Part shown: in pieces, positions 1 through 8,137 of the stretch | Position numbering within the stretch: position 1 is the first letter of the stretch | Layout: the number at the start of each line of letters is the position of its first letter | Assembly (NCBI GenBank): GCA_013140635.1 | Contig: JABFSM010000198.1 | Coordinates: 1-43,632, forward strand | Direction of reading: 5' to 3' | Source: Gemmatimonadales bacterium | GTDB lineage: Bacteria; Gemmatimonadota; Gemmatimonadetes; Gemmatimonadales; GWC2-71-9 | DNA: 43,632 nt | Made by a program: the position numbers and the translations under genes | The notes under the pieces: model-generated | Databases searched by the model: none | What the model was told of the DNA's origin: nothing | What the model saw: the letters and a program-made list of their open reading frames with translations, nothing else

Positions 1-1138
1 GGCGCCGGCCCAGAAGGGGGCCCGAGACCGCCTCGCCCCGGAAATTCCCCCGGCTGCCGCTCCCGACATCGGTAACCTGGCCCAGCGCCTCTCCCACCGT
101 TCGGACCAGTTCGAGCGCCACCGTATCGAGCCGTGCCTCGAAGGCGCGGACCGACTTCCCATCCTCTCCGACGAGCAGGACGATCGGCAGCCCACCCACC
201 CGGTCGTGGATCGGGGCTTGCGCGAGGATCCGGTCGAGGGGATACGCCTTGGACACCTCCCCCACCTCAATTCCCATGACGATGGCGCGTGGCGCAAGCT
301 GTGGATCGAGCGCGCCATGGATCTTCACCGGGTATTTGCCGGTCTGCTCTTCCCAGCCCTGTGCGTAGCGTTTCCAGGCGGTGTCGGTGGCCGACGGCAC
401 GAGCACCCGCCCACCCGGCCACTCGCTCCGCCAGGCCTTGAAGGTGAGTTCATCGTGAAAGACGCGCTTGAGCTTGGTTCCCTTGAGTGGACCGCGAATC
501 GCCTCGCCGCTCACCTGCTGCCACCAGGAACCGGTTTCCCGGTCGCGCATGATGAAGTTCTGATTGTTGATGCCGTCGAGCTGGAAGCTCAGCACTCGAC
601 CGTCGACCGTCCGCTCCCACACCAGACCGGTGTGGCAAAGAGTTCAATACGTCGCGACGATCGGGACACCGCCGATCGCATCCTCCACCAGGTGGTGGTA
701 GGCGATTTGACTGACCGGGAAGGCGGCTGCATCCCCCCCTATGGTCGATGCGAGCACCATGGCGTCCGGTTCCACGAAGTCCGCGGCGGCGGCGCGCTCG
801 AACCGGGCGTCGGGAAGAGGCGCGAACATCCACTCGAAGTACTTTTGCTGGGAGAACCAGGCCGCAGCGATGAGCAACAGCACCGGAATAGCCGAGCCGA
901 GCCGGGGCAGCAGCCGAGGCGAAAGCCGCCACAACTGCATGGCCGCCAGGAGGGCGGCGGCGGCACCCAGCAGGGCCATGCTCGGAGACCAACGCCGCAA
1001 CACGAAGGCCATCGACACCGCTCCCGGCGTTTGCGGAGCGAACGGCTGAATGAGGACCATCGGGATGACGATGGTGGCCAGCACGAGGAGTGTGAGGACC
1101 ACCAGCGCCAGCCACAGATGCCAACGGCGAATCGTCAT
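1..1138 (-). CDS. DUF3179-domain membrane protein, probable selenoprotein with in-frame UGA (partial, 3' end outside window)
   Basis: The start is ATG at 1138, overlapping the previous stop (ATGA). The N-terminus has about three membrane segments (residues ~9-31, ~50-66, ~82-96). A DUF3179 domain follows, and the reading frame meets TGA at 644-646 (codon 165). The local protein reads VPIVATY-U-TLCHTGLVWER; relatives have Cys at U, giving a C-x-x-C-type motif here turned into U-T-L-C. After the TGA the same frame stays open for 214 codons to base 1 and encodes typical DUF3179 sequence (LSFQLDGINNQNFIMRD, GSWWQQ, SGEAIRGPLKGT). The family continues intact across the UGA, which argues against a pseudogene. 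A hairpin matching the bacterial SECIS rules lies just downstream. The biochemical role of DUF3179 is unknown; the U-x-x-C pair suggests redox or metal chemistry. The alternative is a point nonsense mutation. No sel genes lie in the window. Confidence 0.85.
617..635 (-). promoter_or_regulatory. Candidate bacterial SECIS element for UGA-Sec decoding
   Basis: On the minus strand a perfect 7-bp stem (CCACACC with GGTGTGG) closes a GGTCT loop. The loop starts 15 nt after the TGA at 644-646. bSECIS hairpins sit within the coding sequence just after UGA, with a short apical loop carrying G in its first two positions. The loop GGTCT resembles that of E. coli fdhF as I recall it. A CTC/GAG pairing across a TTTG bulge could extend the stem below. 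The hairpin is inside the DUF3179 coding frame, as expected for bacterial Sec insertion by SelB. Confidence 0.75.
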
Positions 1139-1668
1139 CGCGCCCCTCCCGCGTGGAAGATCATGACTTCGTGTTCGCTCTGCGCAACGAAGATGGCCCG
1201 CTCCCCTTCGAGCGCCACATCGTCGACCGTCAGGCGGCTCACCGCCCCGGCGTTCCGGAGCGACAGTTCGACGGCGATCGGCGGCCCGAACAAGACGGCC
1301 AGGCGCACGATAGCCCACTCCGCGCGGGGCCGTACTTCAATGTCGAGGAGCGTCCGGTGACAGCGAAGGCGGCGCAAGGCCATCTTCCGCCACCCCTCGG
1401 GCAACCACGGGGCCAGGATGTACCGCCCCCCTTCCCCGCCGGCGCTCACCCCGAAGAGGCCGGCGACAATCTCCTGGATGAGCGCATCGGGATCCTGGAG
1501 GGCCGCCGCGCCGACGCGCCGAAAGCCTCGGGCTTCCAGGAGGAGGTGGGAGAGGTCGGAGGCGTCCCAATCGGCGAGGCGCCGCCCCTCTTCGGCGCGC
1601 ACCGGGCTGCCGCGGCCAACCGCCCAGGCAAAGGCCTGGTCGAGCGCCGCATCCGGCGTCTCGAGCAC
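1135..1668 (-). CDS. Unassigned protein resembling the C-terminal end of six-hairpin glycosidases
   Basis: 177 aa with a GTG start at 1668; an in-frame TGA at 1693-1695 prevents a long extension. The stretch LAPWLPEGWRKMALRRLRCHRTLLDIEV, split here as PWLPEGWRKMALRRLRC then HRTLLDIEV, looks like the beta-sandwich tail that follows the (alpha/alpha)6 barrel of several glycoside hydrolases. No catalytic barrel is present, so this would be a stand-alone tail module. The N-terminal TPDAALDQAFAWA also resembles a glycosidase segment. The gene overlaps the DUF3179 start by ATGA, so the two are probably co-translated. No signal peptide is visible. Function unknown; the family assignment rests on pattern only. 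Confidence 0.6.
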   Translation of the reverse strand: MLETPDAALDQAFAWAVGRGSPVRAEEGRRLADWDASDLSHLLLEARGFRRVGAAALQDPDALIQEIVAGLFGVSAGGEGGRYILAPWLPEGWRKMALRRLRCHRTLLDIEVRPRAEWAIVRLAVLFGPPIAVELSLRNAGAVSRLTVDDVALEGERAIFVAQSEHEVMIFHAGGAR

Positions 1669-1687
1669 CGGGGTACGGCTCAGGGCG

Positions 1688-2146
1688 CTAGCTCAGGCGC
1701 GCCAACTCCGCCAACAGCTCGGAGTTCTCTCGCCGCTTGCCAGATTCGGTCTCCTCATGTGTCCAGCGAATCACCCCGGTGCGGTCGATGAGGACGTAGG
1801 CGCGGCTGCTGTAGAACTTGTCCTCGAGGAGGGTACCGTACCGGCGGCTCACTTCCCGCTTGAAGTCGCTCAGCATGTCGACCGTCAGGCTCTCCTTCGA
1901 CTTGAACGCCTTCAAGGTGGCGGTCGAATCGACGCTGATCGGCAGCACGACCGCCCCCGCCGACTCGAACTTCGAATAGTCCTCGGAGAAGGCGCACACT
2001 TCGGCGGTGCAAGTGCTGGTAAAGGCCAAAGGGAAAAAGGCGAGCAGCACGCTCTTTCCCCGAAGCCCGGAGAGCGTCACCGGCTGCCCAGAGGTCGAGG
2101 CGAGGGTGAAATCGGGCGCCGCGGAGCCGATGGGAGGCAACGGCAT
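1688..2146 (-). CDS. Peroxiredoxin (BCP/AhpE-like thiol peroxidase)
   Basis: 152 aa from the ATG at 2146 (MPLPPIG), chosen because the longer frame runs back into the superoxide dismutase gene. This start leaves a 14-nt gap after the sod stop with a GGCGGGGA ribosome-binding stretch. The thioredoxin-fold peroxiredoxin core shows GSAAPDFTL and FFPLAFTSTC(46)TAEVC(51). Cys46 is the predicted peroxidatic residue and Cys51, in a C-x4-C spacing, the likely resolving residue as in BCP proteins. The enzyme reduces H2O2 and organic hydroperoxides in the cytoplasm using thioredoxin or a related donor. It is placed directly behind superoxide dismutase, so the two form an oxidant-removal pair: superoxide to peroxide to water. 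Confidence 0.9.
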   Translation of the reverse strand: MPLPPIGSAAPDFTLASTSGQPVTLSGLRGKSVLLAFFPLAFTSTCTAEVCAFSEDYSKFESAGAVVLPISVDSTATLKAFKSKESLTVDMLSDFKREVSRRYGTLLEDKFYSSRAYVLIDRTGVIRWTHEETESGKRRENSELLAELARLS

Positions 2147-2160
2147 GTCGCGGTCCCCGC

Positions 2161-2766
2161 CTAGGCTTTGAACCGGGAACCGACAACGGTCCAGTTGAGC
2201 ACATTCCACCAGGCGCCAAGGTAATCGGCGCGCCGGTTCTGGTACTTGAGGTAGTAGGCGTGCTCCCAGACGTCGCAGCCGAGGATGGCGTGTTTACCGT
2301 CCATGACCGGGCTGTCCTGATTCGGCGTGCTCTCGATGGCCAGCTTGCCGCCCTTGTCGCGAACCAGCCAAGCCCATCCGCTGCCGAACCGCCCGAGCCC
2401 CGCCTTCTGGAACTGTTCTTTGAATGCGGCGAGGTTTCCGAAGGCCCGATCGATCTCCTCGGCTAGTTCGCCCCGCGGCTCCTTGGCGCCGCCAGGCGTC
2501 ATCAGTTCCCAGAAGAGCGTGTGATTGTAGTGTCCACCGCCGTTGTTGCGGACCGCGGTGCGAATTCCCTCCGGGACTTTCGAGAGGTCGGCAATGAGCT
2601 GCTCGATCGAGAGCCCCGACAGCGCCGCCTGTCCGTCGAGCGCGGCGTTCAGATTGGTGACATACGCCTGGTGATGCTTGCCATGGTGAATGGTCATGGT
2701 CTGCGCGTCGATATGCGGCTCGAGCGCGGCAGCGTCATATGGAAGAGCAGGCAGCGTGAATGCCAT
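2161..2766 (-). CDS. sodA: Superoxide dismutase, Mn/Fe family (Mn-type signature)
   Basis: 201 aa, the normal length of bacterial Mn/FeSOD. It starts [20 protein letters not shown]. Metal ligands are visible: H27 in [10 protein letters not shown], the His in [11 protein letters not shown], and Asp and His in [12 protein letters not shown]. The NQDSPV segment carries the Gln usually found in Mn-type enzymes. It dismutates superoxide to O2 and H2O2 in the cytoplasm; no signal peptide is seen. It is followed closely by the peroxiredoxin gene. Metal preference cannot be decided from sequence alone because cambialistic forms exist. Confidence 0.96.
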   Translation of the reverse strand: MAFTLPALPYDAAALEPHIDAQTMTIHHGKHHQAYVTNLNAALDGQAALSGLSIEQLIADLSKVPEGIRTAVRNNGGGHYNHTLFWELMTPGGAKEPRGELAEEIDRAFGNLAAFKEQFQKAGLGRFGSGWAWLVRDKGGKLAIESTPNQDSPVMDGKHAILGCDVWEHAYYLKYQNRRADYLGAWWNVLNWTVVGSRFKA

Positions 2767-2805
2767 AGAAAGACTCCGGTTCGCGTGAATAGCAGGTCGA
2801 CAACG

Positions 2806-3873
2806 CTAATATAGCGGCGCCGTTCCGACACTGGTGCGGTGCCGCGCGTCGAGCAGGAGCGCGCCAAAAAGGAGGAGGGCCGCCACGGTGGAAATGAGCA
2901 CCTCTCCCTGAAGCGCGCCCTCAAGCGCTGGACGGAGGGCAAGCAACGGCGGAAGCGAGAGCAATCCAAGCCACCGCGAGGCCGACTCCCCGCCCTCCAG
3001 CCAAGGGAATCGATCCGCGAGCCAAGCCCAGAGCACCAGCGCGCCTCCGGCATAGGTGACATCTGGGGTGGCGCTCCAGAGCGCGGCGAGCCCGCCGACC
3101 GCCGTCGCCGCAATCCACTCGCGCCGAAGCGCGAGCCAGCCGAAACCGGCGACGAGAAGACCCATCGCCGCCGGACGCCACGCCTCCATCCCTCCCGGCA
3201 ATCCGGGGATCATCACGCGAGTGAGAATGATCGCTGCAACCGGCGTGAGGAAGAGTCCCCATGGCGCCCGGTGGAGCGGCGGGAGTGCCGCCACCAAGAG
3301 CCCCCCGATACCGAACAGCAGGGCCAGAGTCCGTTCGGCCGCCGGGCTCACCGGAGCATCTGAAAGCGTTCGAATGGTCGTGCCAAGGGGCCCGGTCAAC
3401 ACCAGATACATCACCAGCGCCGCCACAAAGAGCGCGGCGGAAATGAGGAGGGGAACGAGCCAGAGTCTCTTGCCTTCGCGCATGGTGCGGCGCGCCCCGG
3501 CCGCAATCGCCATGGCGGTCCCCACTGTGGTGACAATGAGGTTTGGAGCCAAGAGAGAGACCCCCAGCCCGCCGAGCAGGAGGAGATCGAGCCGCCCGGC
3601 GCAACCGGCAGGCGAATAGACCGGGGCATTCGTCCGGACGATGACAGCTCGCTGTCGAAATGCCTGGACGGCTGCAGCGGCGATGAGTGCGCCGCCGGCG
3701 CCCGCCAGAATCTCGTTGATGGTGGTAAACGTCGTGTCGGCCCCGCCGGCGCCGATGGCGTCTCCAGCCGCGCCGAGAGCCACGAGCACGAGCCCCGCCG
3801 CGCCGAGAGAACGCCACCGGGCCCCTGGAAGCAGCGCGACAACGAGGGCGAGGACGGAGTAGACCACGCCCAA
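2806..3873 (-). CDS. Polytopic membrane protein of unknown function
   Basis: 355 aa made almost entirely of hydrophobic Ala/Leu/Gly/Val segments, with about ten likely transmembrane helices and short charged loops such as RRTMREGKRLW and DARHRTS. I do not recognise the family and see no catalytic or transporter signature. The start is uncertain: TTG at 3873 or GTG at 3867. Either would follow the M19 peptidase stop (3880) by a few bases, so the gene is probably in the same transcript. The 39-bp gap to sod contains no obvious terminator. Confidence 0.8.
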   Translation of the reverse strand: MGVVYSVLALVVALLPGARWRSLGAAGLVLVALGAAGDAIGAGGADTTFTTINEILAGAGGALIAAAAVQAFRQRAVIVRTNAPVYSPAGCAGRLDLLLLGGLGVSLLAPNLIVTTVGTAMAIAAGARRTMREGKRLWLVPLLISAALFVAALVMYLVLTGPLGTTIRTLSDAPVSPAAERTLALLFGIGGLLVAALPPLHRAPWGLFLTPVAAIILTRVMIPGLPGGMEAWRPAAMGLLVAGFGWLALRREWIAATAVGGLAALWSATPDVTYAGGALVLWAWLADRFPWLEGGESASRWLGLLSLPPLLALRPALEGALQGEVLISTVAALLLFGALLLDARHRTSVGTAPLY

Positions 3874-3879
3874 CCGCAG

Positions 3880-5115
3880 CTACCGAATCGTCGCGGTGCT
3901 CGGCGAGCGCGCCGCCTTGAGCCGGGCGGCGACGGCCTCGGCCCTCGCCAGGACGCGCAGCACATTCTCCCCGGCCAGTTTGCGCAGATCGGCCTCGGTC
4001 CAGCCCCGTTTGGCCAGCTCCGCGAAGAGCGCGGGAAAGGTCGACACATCTTCGAGCCCGACCGGCACATCCTCGATGCCGTCGAAGTCGGAGCCGATTC
4101 CCACATGATTCACCCCCGCAACTTTGCGGACATGATCGATGTGGTCGGCAACATCCTGAATCGTTGCCCGGGGCGCCGGGTGCGCCGCCTGCCAGGCCCT
4201 CTGATCGCGCCCTGCCTGGGCGGTATCGGCGCCGCGCCGCTGCCGAGCCTCGCGCAGCACCGAATCACTCGAGGCATTCCACGCAAAGAGTGCCCGAGAG
4301 ACGAAGCTCGGCACGAAAGGCACCATCACCACCCCGCCGTGCCGAGGAAGCCGCGCAAGAATGGAATCGGGCACGTTGCGACGATGGTCGACGACCGCGC
4401 GCGCGCCGGAATGAGAGAAGATCACCGGCGCCTCGGTGACGTTGAGCGCATCGCTCATCGTGCCCGGCGAGACGTGCGAGAGGTCGAGGAGCATGCCGAG
4501 GCGATTCATCTCCCGAACCACCTCTTCGCCGAAAGGGGTCAGCCCACCGTGCTTCGCGGTATCGAGGGCGGCATCGGCCCAGTCGAGAGTGACGTTGTGG
4601 GTCAACGTCATGTAGCGGGCGCCCATCTCGTAGTACATCCGCAAAGCTCCGAGCGAATTCTCGATGGCGTGCCCCCCTTCCATACCGAGGAGCGACCCGA
4701 TCTTGCCGGCCGCGAAGGCGCGCCGGGCCGCCGCGGCGGTCGGCGTCCATTGGAGCGCCTCGGGATACTTGGCGATGACGCGCCGAGCGATATCGAATTG
4801 CTCCAACTGCACCCGTGCGTAACCCGAATCGCGGATCTCGCCCGGGACATAGATCGACCAGAATTGCACGCCGACCATCCCCTTCCGCAATCGCGCCAGA
4901 TCGGTGTGTCCCGGCGTGCGCTTTCGGAGGTCGTAGGCCTCGACGTTGCCGCGCACGACGGAATCCTCGCGAATCCGCCAGGGAAGATCGTTATGGCCGT
5001 CGACCAGGGGAGCGGTGCGCAGGACGCGCCGCGCCAAGGCCAGATGAGGGTCCATGGTTTGCGCCGCGAGCGGAGTCGCGAGAACGGCGAGCGCGAGTAT
5101 CTGGAATCGCTTCAT
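3880..5115 (-). CDS. Secreted membrane-dipeptidase family enzyme (peptidase M19)
   Basis: 411 aa from ATG 5115, chosen because it starts an evident signal peptide (MKRFQILALAVLATPLAAQ) and overlaps the ligase stop as ATGA. M19 features: the metal-binding H-x-D in VDGHNDLPWRI, the bridging Glu in GMEGGHAIEN, His residues in LSHVSPGTM and FSHSGARAV, and the Asp in HVGIGSDFDGIEDVP. The family are zinc dipeptidases that cleave dipeptides, including D-residue-containing ones. With the upstream M20 peptidase and the signal peptide, a role in peptide or cell-wall fragment salvage in the periplasm is plausible but inferred. Confidence 0.93.
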   Translation of the reverse strand: MKRFQILALAVLATPLAAQTMDPHLALARRVLRTAPLVDGHNDLPWRIREDSVVRGNVEAYDLRKRTPGHTDLARLRKGMVGVQFWSIYVPGEIRDSGYARVQLEQFDIARRVIAKYPEALQWTPTAAAARRAFAAGKIGSLLGMEGGHAIENSLGALRMYYEMGARYMTLTHNVTLDWADAALDTAKHGGLTPFGEEVVREMNRLGMLLDLSHVSPGTMSDALNVTEAPVIFSHSGARAVVDHRRNVPDSILARLPRHGGVVMVPFVPSFVSRALFAWNASSDSVLREARQRRGADTAQAGRDQRAWQAAHPAPRATIQDVADHIDHVRKVAGVNHVGIGSDFDGIEDVPVGLEDVSTFPALFAELAKRGWTEADLRKLAGENVLRVLARAEAVAARLKAARSPSTATIR

Positions 5116-6737
5116 GAGGCCTCTGGCAGTGCGTGGTCCTTGAACCGCTCCCTCAACACCTTCTTGTCGAACTTCCCGACGCTGGTCTTCGGAATGACGT
5201 CGACAACCGCCACGTCGTCGGGAAGCCACCAATCCGCCACCTTCCCCTTGAGAAAGGCACGGACCGACTCGCGGGTCAACTCCCCACCGGCTCCGGGCCG
5301 CGCCACCACACAGGCCAGCGGGCGTTCGGTCCACTTCGGGTGCGCCACCGCAATCACCGCCGCCTCGGCCACCGAGGGATGGCTCATAATGGCGTTCTCG
5401 AGCTCTACGCTCGAAATCCACTCACCGCCGCTCTTCACCAGGTCTTTGGAGCGGTCGACGAGGCGCACGTACCCCCGCTCATCGATCGCGGCCACATCGC
5501 CGGTCTTGAACCACCCCTCGCTGAATCGGTCCTGGCCGGAGGGATCCTCGTAGTACTCCGAGACGACCCATGGCCCGCGCGCTTCCAGCTCGCCGGCGGT
5601 GGCGCCGTCCCACGGCGCCTCGGCGCCGGTTTCGGTAATCACCCGGAGCTCGACGAGCGGAAAGGGAGCGCCCTGCATCAGGCGGACCGCAGTCTTGGCG
5701 TCTTCGGACCAGTCATCCATCTCCGACCGTATCCGAGACACCGTTCCCGCCGGCGAGAGTTCGGTCATCCCCCATGAGTGCACCACCTCCGTCTGCCAGT
5801 CTCGGCGGAGGCCTTCCAGCAGAACGCGTGGAAGGGGGGCGCCACCGATGACAAGCTGGCGGATCGCCGGGGGGAATCGTCTCTCTTGCGCCGTGTACTG
5901 GTAGAGCGCCGACACGATCGTCGGCACCCCTGCAATAAAGGTGCACTTCTCGCTTTCGATGAGATCGAGCAGATCCTTGGGGAGCAGATGCGGCCCCGGA
6001 AGAATCAGCCCCGAGCCCAGCATCGCGGCGGCAAACGGGATCCCCCAGGCATTCGCGTGAAACATCGGCACGATCGTGAGGATGACGTCCCGTTGGCAAA
6101 GCTGGAAGGCATCCGTCAGGGAGATGCCGAGCGTGTGGAGCACGAGGGCGCGATGGGAATAGAGCACACCCTTCGGATGGCCGGTGGTGCCGGAAGTGAA
6201 ACAGATCGCCGCCGCTTCTTCCTCGTCGAGCGCGGGCCACGTTGTCGATGCCGGCGCTTCGGCCAATAACGCTTCGTAGTCGAGATACCCAGGAGGAATC
6301 GGCGTTCCCGCGTCCGCCATCACCACGAAATGGCGCACCGTGGTGAGTTGCGGTTTGATCTTTTCGAGGAGAGGCACCAGGGAAGCATCCACCAGCAGCA
6401 CCGAATCGGCGGCGTGGTTGATCACATAGACCATCTGTTCGGCGAAGAGCCGCACGTTGACGGTGTGGAGCACCGCGCCCATGCAGGGAATCGCGAAGTA
6501 GGCCTCGAAGTGCCGGTAGCTGTTCCAGCCGAGTGTCCCAACCCGGTCGCCCCGGACCACCCCGAGCGCCGCCAGCGCGCCCGCCAGTCGGTCGACCCTC
6601 TGGGCCCAGTCGGCGTACGTGTAGCGATGCACGCCGCCCGGCTGCCGGGAGCTGATGATCCGTCCGGCGTGGAGGCGGCGGGCCCGGTCGAGGAAGTGCG
6701 TGAGCACCAGCGGCCACTGCATCATGTGTCCGCGCAT
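5112..6737 (-). CDS. Long-chain fatty-acid--CoA ligase / AMP-forming acyl-CoA synthetase
   Basis: 541 aa from ATG 6737 (MRGHMMQWPLVL), the conserved N-terminus of FadD-like bacterial synthetases; an upstream open frame is only an extension through the M20 gene. ANL motifs: ICFTSGTTGHPKG (P-loop), VPMFHANAWG, SWGMTELSP (A5), GWFKTGDVA (A7), RLVDRSKDLVKSGGEWIS (A8), and the catalytic Lys in PKTSVGKFDKK (A10). It activates an acid with ATP to the acyl-AMP and then the CoA thioester. The close homology in motifs is to medium- and long-chain synthetases, but the chain length accepted is not readable here. It is cytoplasmic, between M20 and M19 peptidase genes with 4-bp or short spacing. Confidence 0.93.
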   Translation of the reverse strand: MRGHMMQWPLVLTHFLDRARRLHAGRIISSRQPGGVHRYTYADWAQRVDRLAGALAALGVVRGDRVGTLGWNSYRHFEAYFAIPCMGAVLHTVNVRLFAEQMVYVINHAADSVLLVDASLVPLLEKIKPQLTTVRHFVVMADAGTPIPPGYLDYEALLAEAPASTTWPALDEEEAAAICFTSGTTGHPKGVLYSHRALVLHTLGISLTDAFQLCQRDVILTIVPMFHANAWGIPFAAAMLGSGLILPGPHLLPKDLLDLIESEKCTFIAGVPTIVSALYQYTAQERRFPPAIRQLVIGGAPLPRVLLEGLRRDWQTEVVHSWGMTELSPAGTVSRIRSEMDDWSEDAKTAVRLMQGAPFPLVELRVITETGAEAPWDGATAGELEARGPWVVSEYYEDPSGQDRFSEGWFKTGDVAAIDERGYVRLVDRSKDLVKSGGEWISSVELENAIMSHPSVAEAAVIAVAHPKWTERPLACVVARPGAGGELTRESVRAFLKGKVADWWLPDDVAVVDVIPKTSVGKFDKKVLRERFKDHALPEAS

Positions 6738-6774
6738 CAGGCCTCCAGAGATGAGTGCTTTACGGCGAAAGGGA

Positions 6775-7926
6775 TCACGCGCACCAGTCTCGAGCCGTCT
6801 CCGCCAGAACGTCTGCGGCCTGTACGACCGACTCCACATCGACCCACTCTTCATCCGCGTGGGCGCCGGCGCCGTGGGGCCCAAAGACGACGGTCTCGAT
6901 GCCGGCGGCCGCGGTGAGCGCCGAATCCATCCATGGCGTGTCCCCAAAGTGACTCGGGGGTGAGCCGAGAACGTGGGTTGCGCTCCTCTCCAGCGTCCGC
7001 ACGATTCCCGCGTCGGGCGGCACCTCGAAAGATTCCCGAACGAAGAAGGCGCGGGCCTGTCCCTCGAACGCGGGGTCTTCCTTGCGAAGTGCGGTGAGAA
7101 GATGCTCGATCTCCGCCATGGCCCCCGATTCGGTCTCGCCGGGCACGGTGCGGCGTTCGATCTTGAGGAGACTCCTCGCGGCGTAGGTGCTGAGGCTGCT
7201 CCCCCCCTCGAGCAGCGCCGCATGCAGCGAAGGCGGCCCCACCAGCGGATGAGGCGGCCGGCCGCGAAGCTCCCGCTCCAGCCGGTCGAGCGCGCCGAGG
7301 AAACGCCCCATCCGCATGTTTGCGTCGACCCCCTGCTCGAAGCGGCTCCCGTGCGCCGCCCGTCCGAGCACCTCCACCTCGATCCAGAGATAGCCCTTGT
7401 GCGCTCGGCACAAGCGCAGCGATGTCGGTTCGGTGACGATCGCGGCATCGGTGCGGATCCGGGTGAGAATATCCGCGGTGCCGAGACTCCCGTATTCCTC
7501 ATCCGCCACGCCGGCCACCACGAGATCTCCCTTGAGCGGAACGCCGGACCGGGCCAGCGCCTTCGCAGCGGCCATACAAGCGGCGAGACTCCCCTTCATA
7601 TCATAGGCGCCGCGCCCGAAGAGTTTTCCGCCGCGAATGGCCCCGGAGAACGGCTCCGACATTCCCACCACGTCCACCGTGTCCATGTGGGCGTTGAGCA
7701 TGAGGCTCTTGCCGCCGCCGGACCCCCGAAGCCGCCCTGTCACGCTCGTCCGGCCCGGCTCCGGCTCATGAGTCAGCACCTCGAGCCCCGCCTCCGTAAG
7801 CCAGCGTGCCACGTACGCGGCAATCTCCCTCTCTCCCGGCGCGCCCGGCACCAGCGTCGGGTTGATCGAGTTGATTCGAACGAGCTCCGCAAGAGTGCGG
7901 AGGAGGTCGTCACGGTCAACATGCAT
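6775..7926 (-). CDS. M20 family metallopeptidase (ArgE/DapE/acetylornithine deacetylase-like)
   Basis: 383 aa starting MHVDRDDLLRTLAELVRINSINP. Di-zinc motifs: H and D in LNAHMDTVD, D in FGRGAYDMKG, tandem Glu in ADEEYGS, and the C-terminal His in GPHGAGAHADEEWVD. The dimerisation domain is in the middle. The family hydrolyses amide bonds of N-acyl amino acids or dipeptides; the exact substrate cannot be told, although the layout is closest to ArgE/DapE-type deacylases. It is the first gene of the leftward run that continues through the acyl-CoA ligase (37-nt gap) and the M19 dipeptidase. Confidence 0.93.
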   Translation of the reverse strand: MHVDRDDLLRTLAELVRINSINPTLVPGAPGEREIAAYVARWLTEAGLEVLTHEPEPGRTSVTGRLRGSGGGKSLMLNAHMDTVDVVGMSEPFSGAIRGGKLFGRGAYDMKGSLAACMAAAKALARSGVPLKGDLVVAGVADEEYGSLGTADILTRIRTDAAIVTEPTSLRLCRAHKGYLWIEVEVLGRAAHGSRFEQGVDANMRMGRFLGALDRLERELRGRPPHPLVGPPSLHAALLEGGSSLSTYAARSLLKIERRTVPGETESGAMAEIEHLLTALRKEDPAFEGQARAFFVRESFEVPPDAGIVRTLERSATHVLGSPPSHFGDTPWMDSALTAAAGIETVVFGPHGAGAHADEEWVDVESVVQAADVLAETARDWCA

Positions 7927-8037
7927 GAAGGAGCCGATGGTGTGTATGGGTGGGATCTGGGCGACGTGTATATAGATAGGTACGGCTTGTACCTCGTTGG
8001 CACAAGGGCGCGAGGTATGGGGTTTGCGTGATAGATC

Positions 8038-8103
8038 GTTCGCTATTGGCTATTCGCTATTCGCTAACAGCCTTTGGCGAATAGCGAATAGCCAATAGCG
8101 AAC
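8038..8103. repeat. Perfect 27-bp inverted repeat with 12-nt loop, built from ATTCGCT/AGCGAAT heptamers
   Basis: The arms 8038-8064 and 8077-8103 are exact reverse complements. Each arm is internally repetitive (CTATTGGCTATTCGCTATTCGC-type units). It lies between two divergent genes, so it is not a simple terminator; it resembles a REP or MITE-like palindromic unit. A smaller 7-bp inverted repeat (TACCTCG / CGAGGTA at 7990-7996 and 8011-8017) sits beside it. Confidence 0.9.
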
Positions 8104-8137
8104 ACGAAATAGCGACTAACTAGGAGACTTGCAGACC

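Noticed and set aside
644-646. Reading the TGA as the true stop of a 164-aa membrane protein
   Set aside because: The homology continues in the same frame without any shift, the TGA sits at a conserved Cys column, and a SECIS-like hairpin follows. A plain stop is the less likely explanation.
206-1360. Long plus-strand open frame opposite the DUF3179 gene (384 codons)
   Set aside because: It is Arg/His/Pro-rich with no domain; the minus strand carries clear DUF3179 sequence across the whole stretch. A GC-driven shadow.
4105-5553. 482-codon plus-strand open frame over the M19 and ligase genes
   Set aside because: Low-complexity translation without motifs; the opposite strand encodes two well-conserved enzymes.
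6738-7502. N-terminal extension of the acyl-CoA ligase to 796 aa
   Set aside because: The extra residues are Arg/Ser-rich and coincide with the M20 gene in another frame; the family N-terminus begins at 6737.
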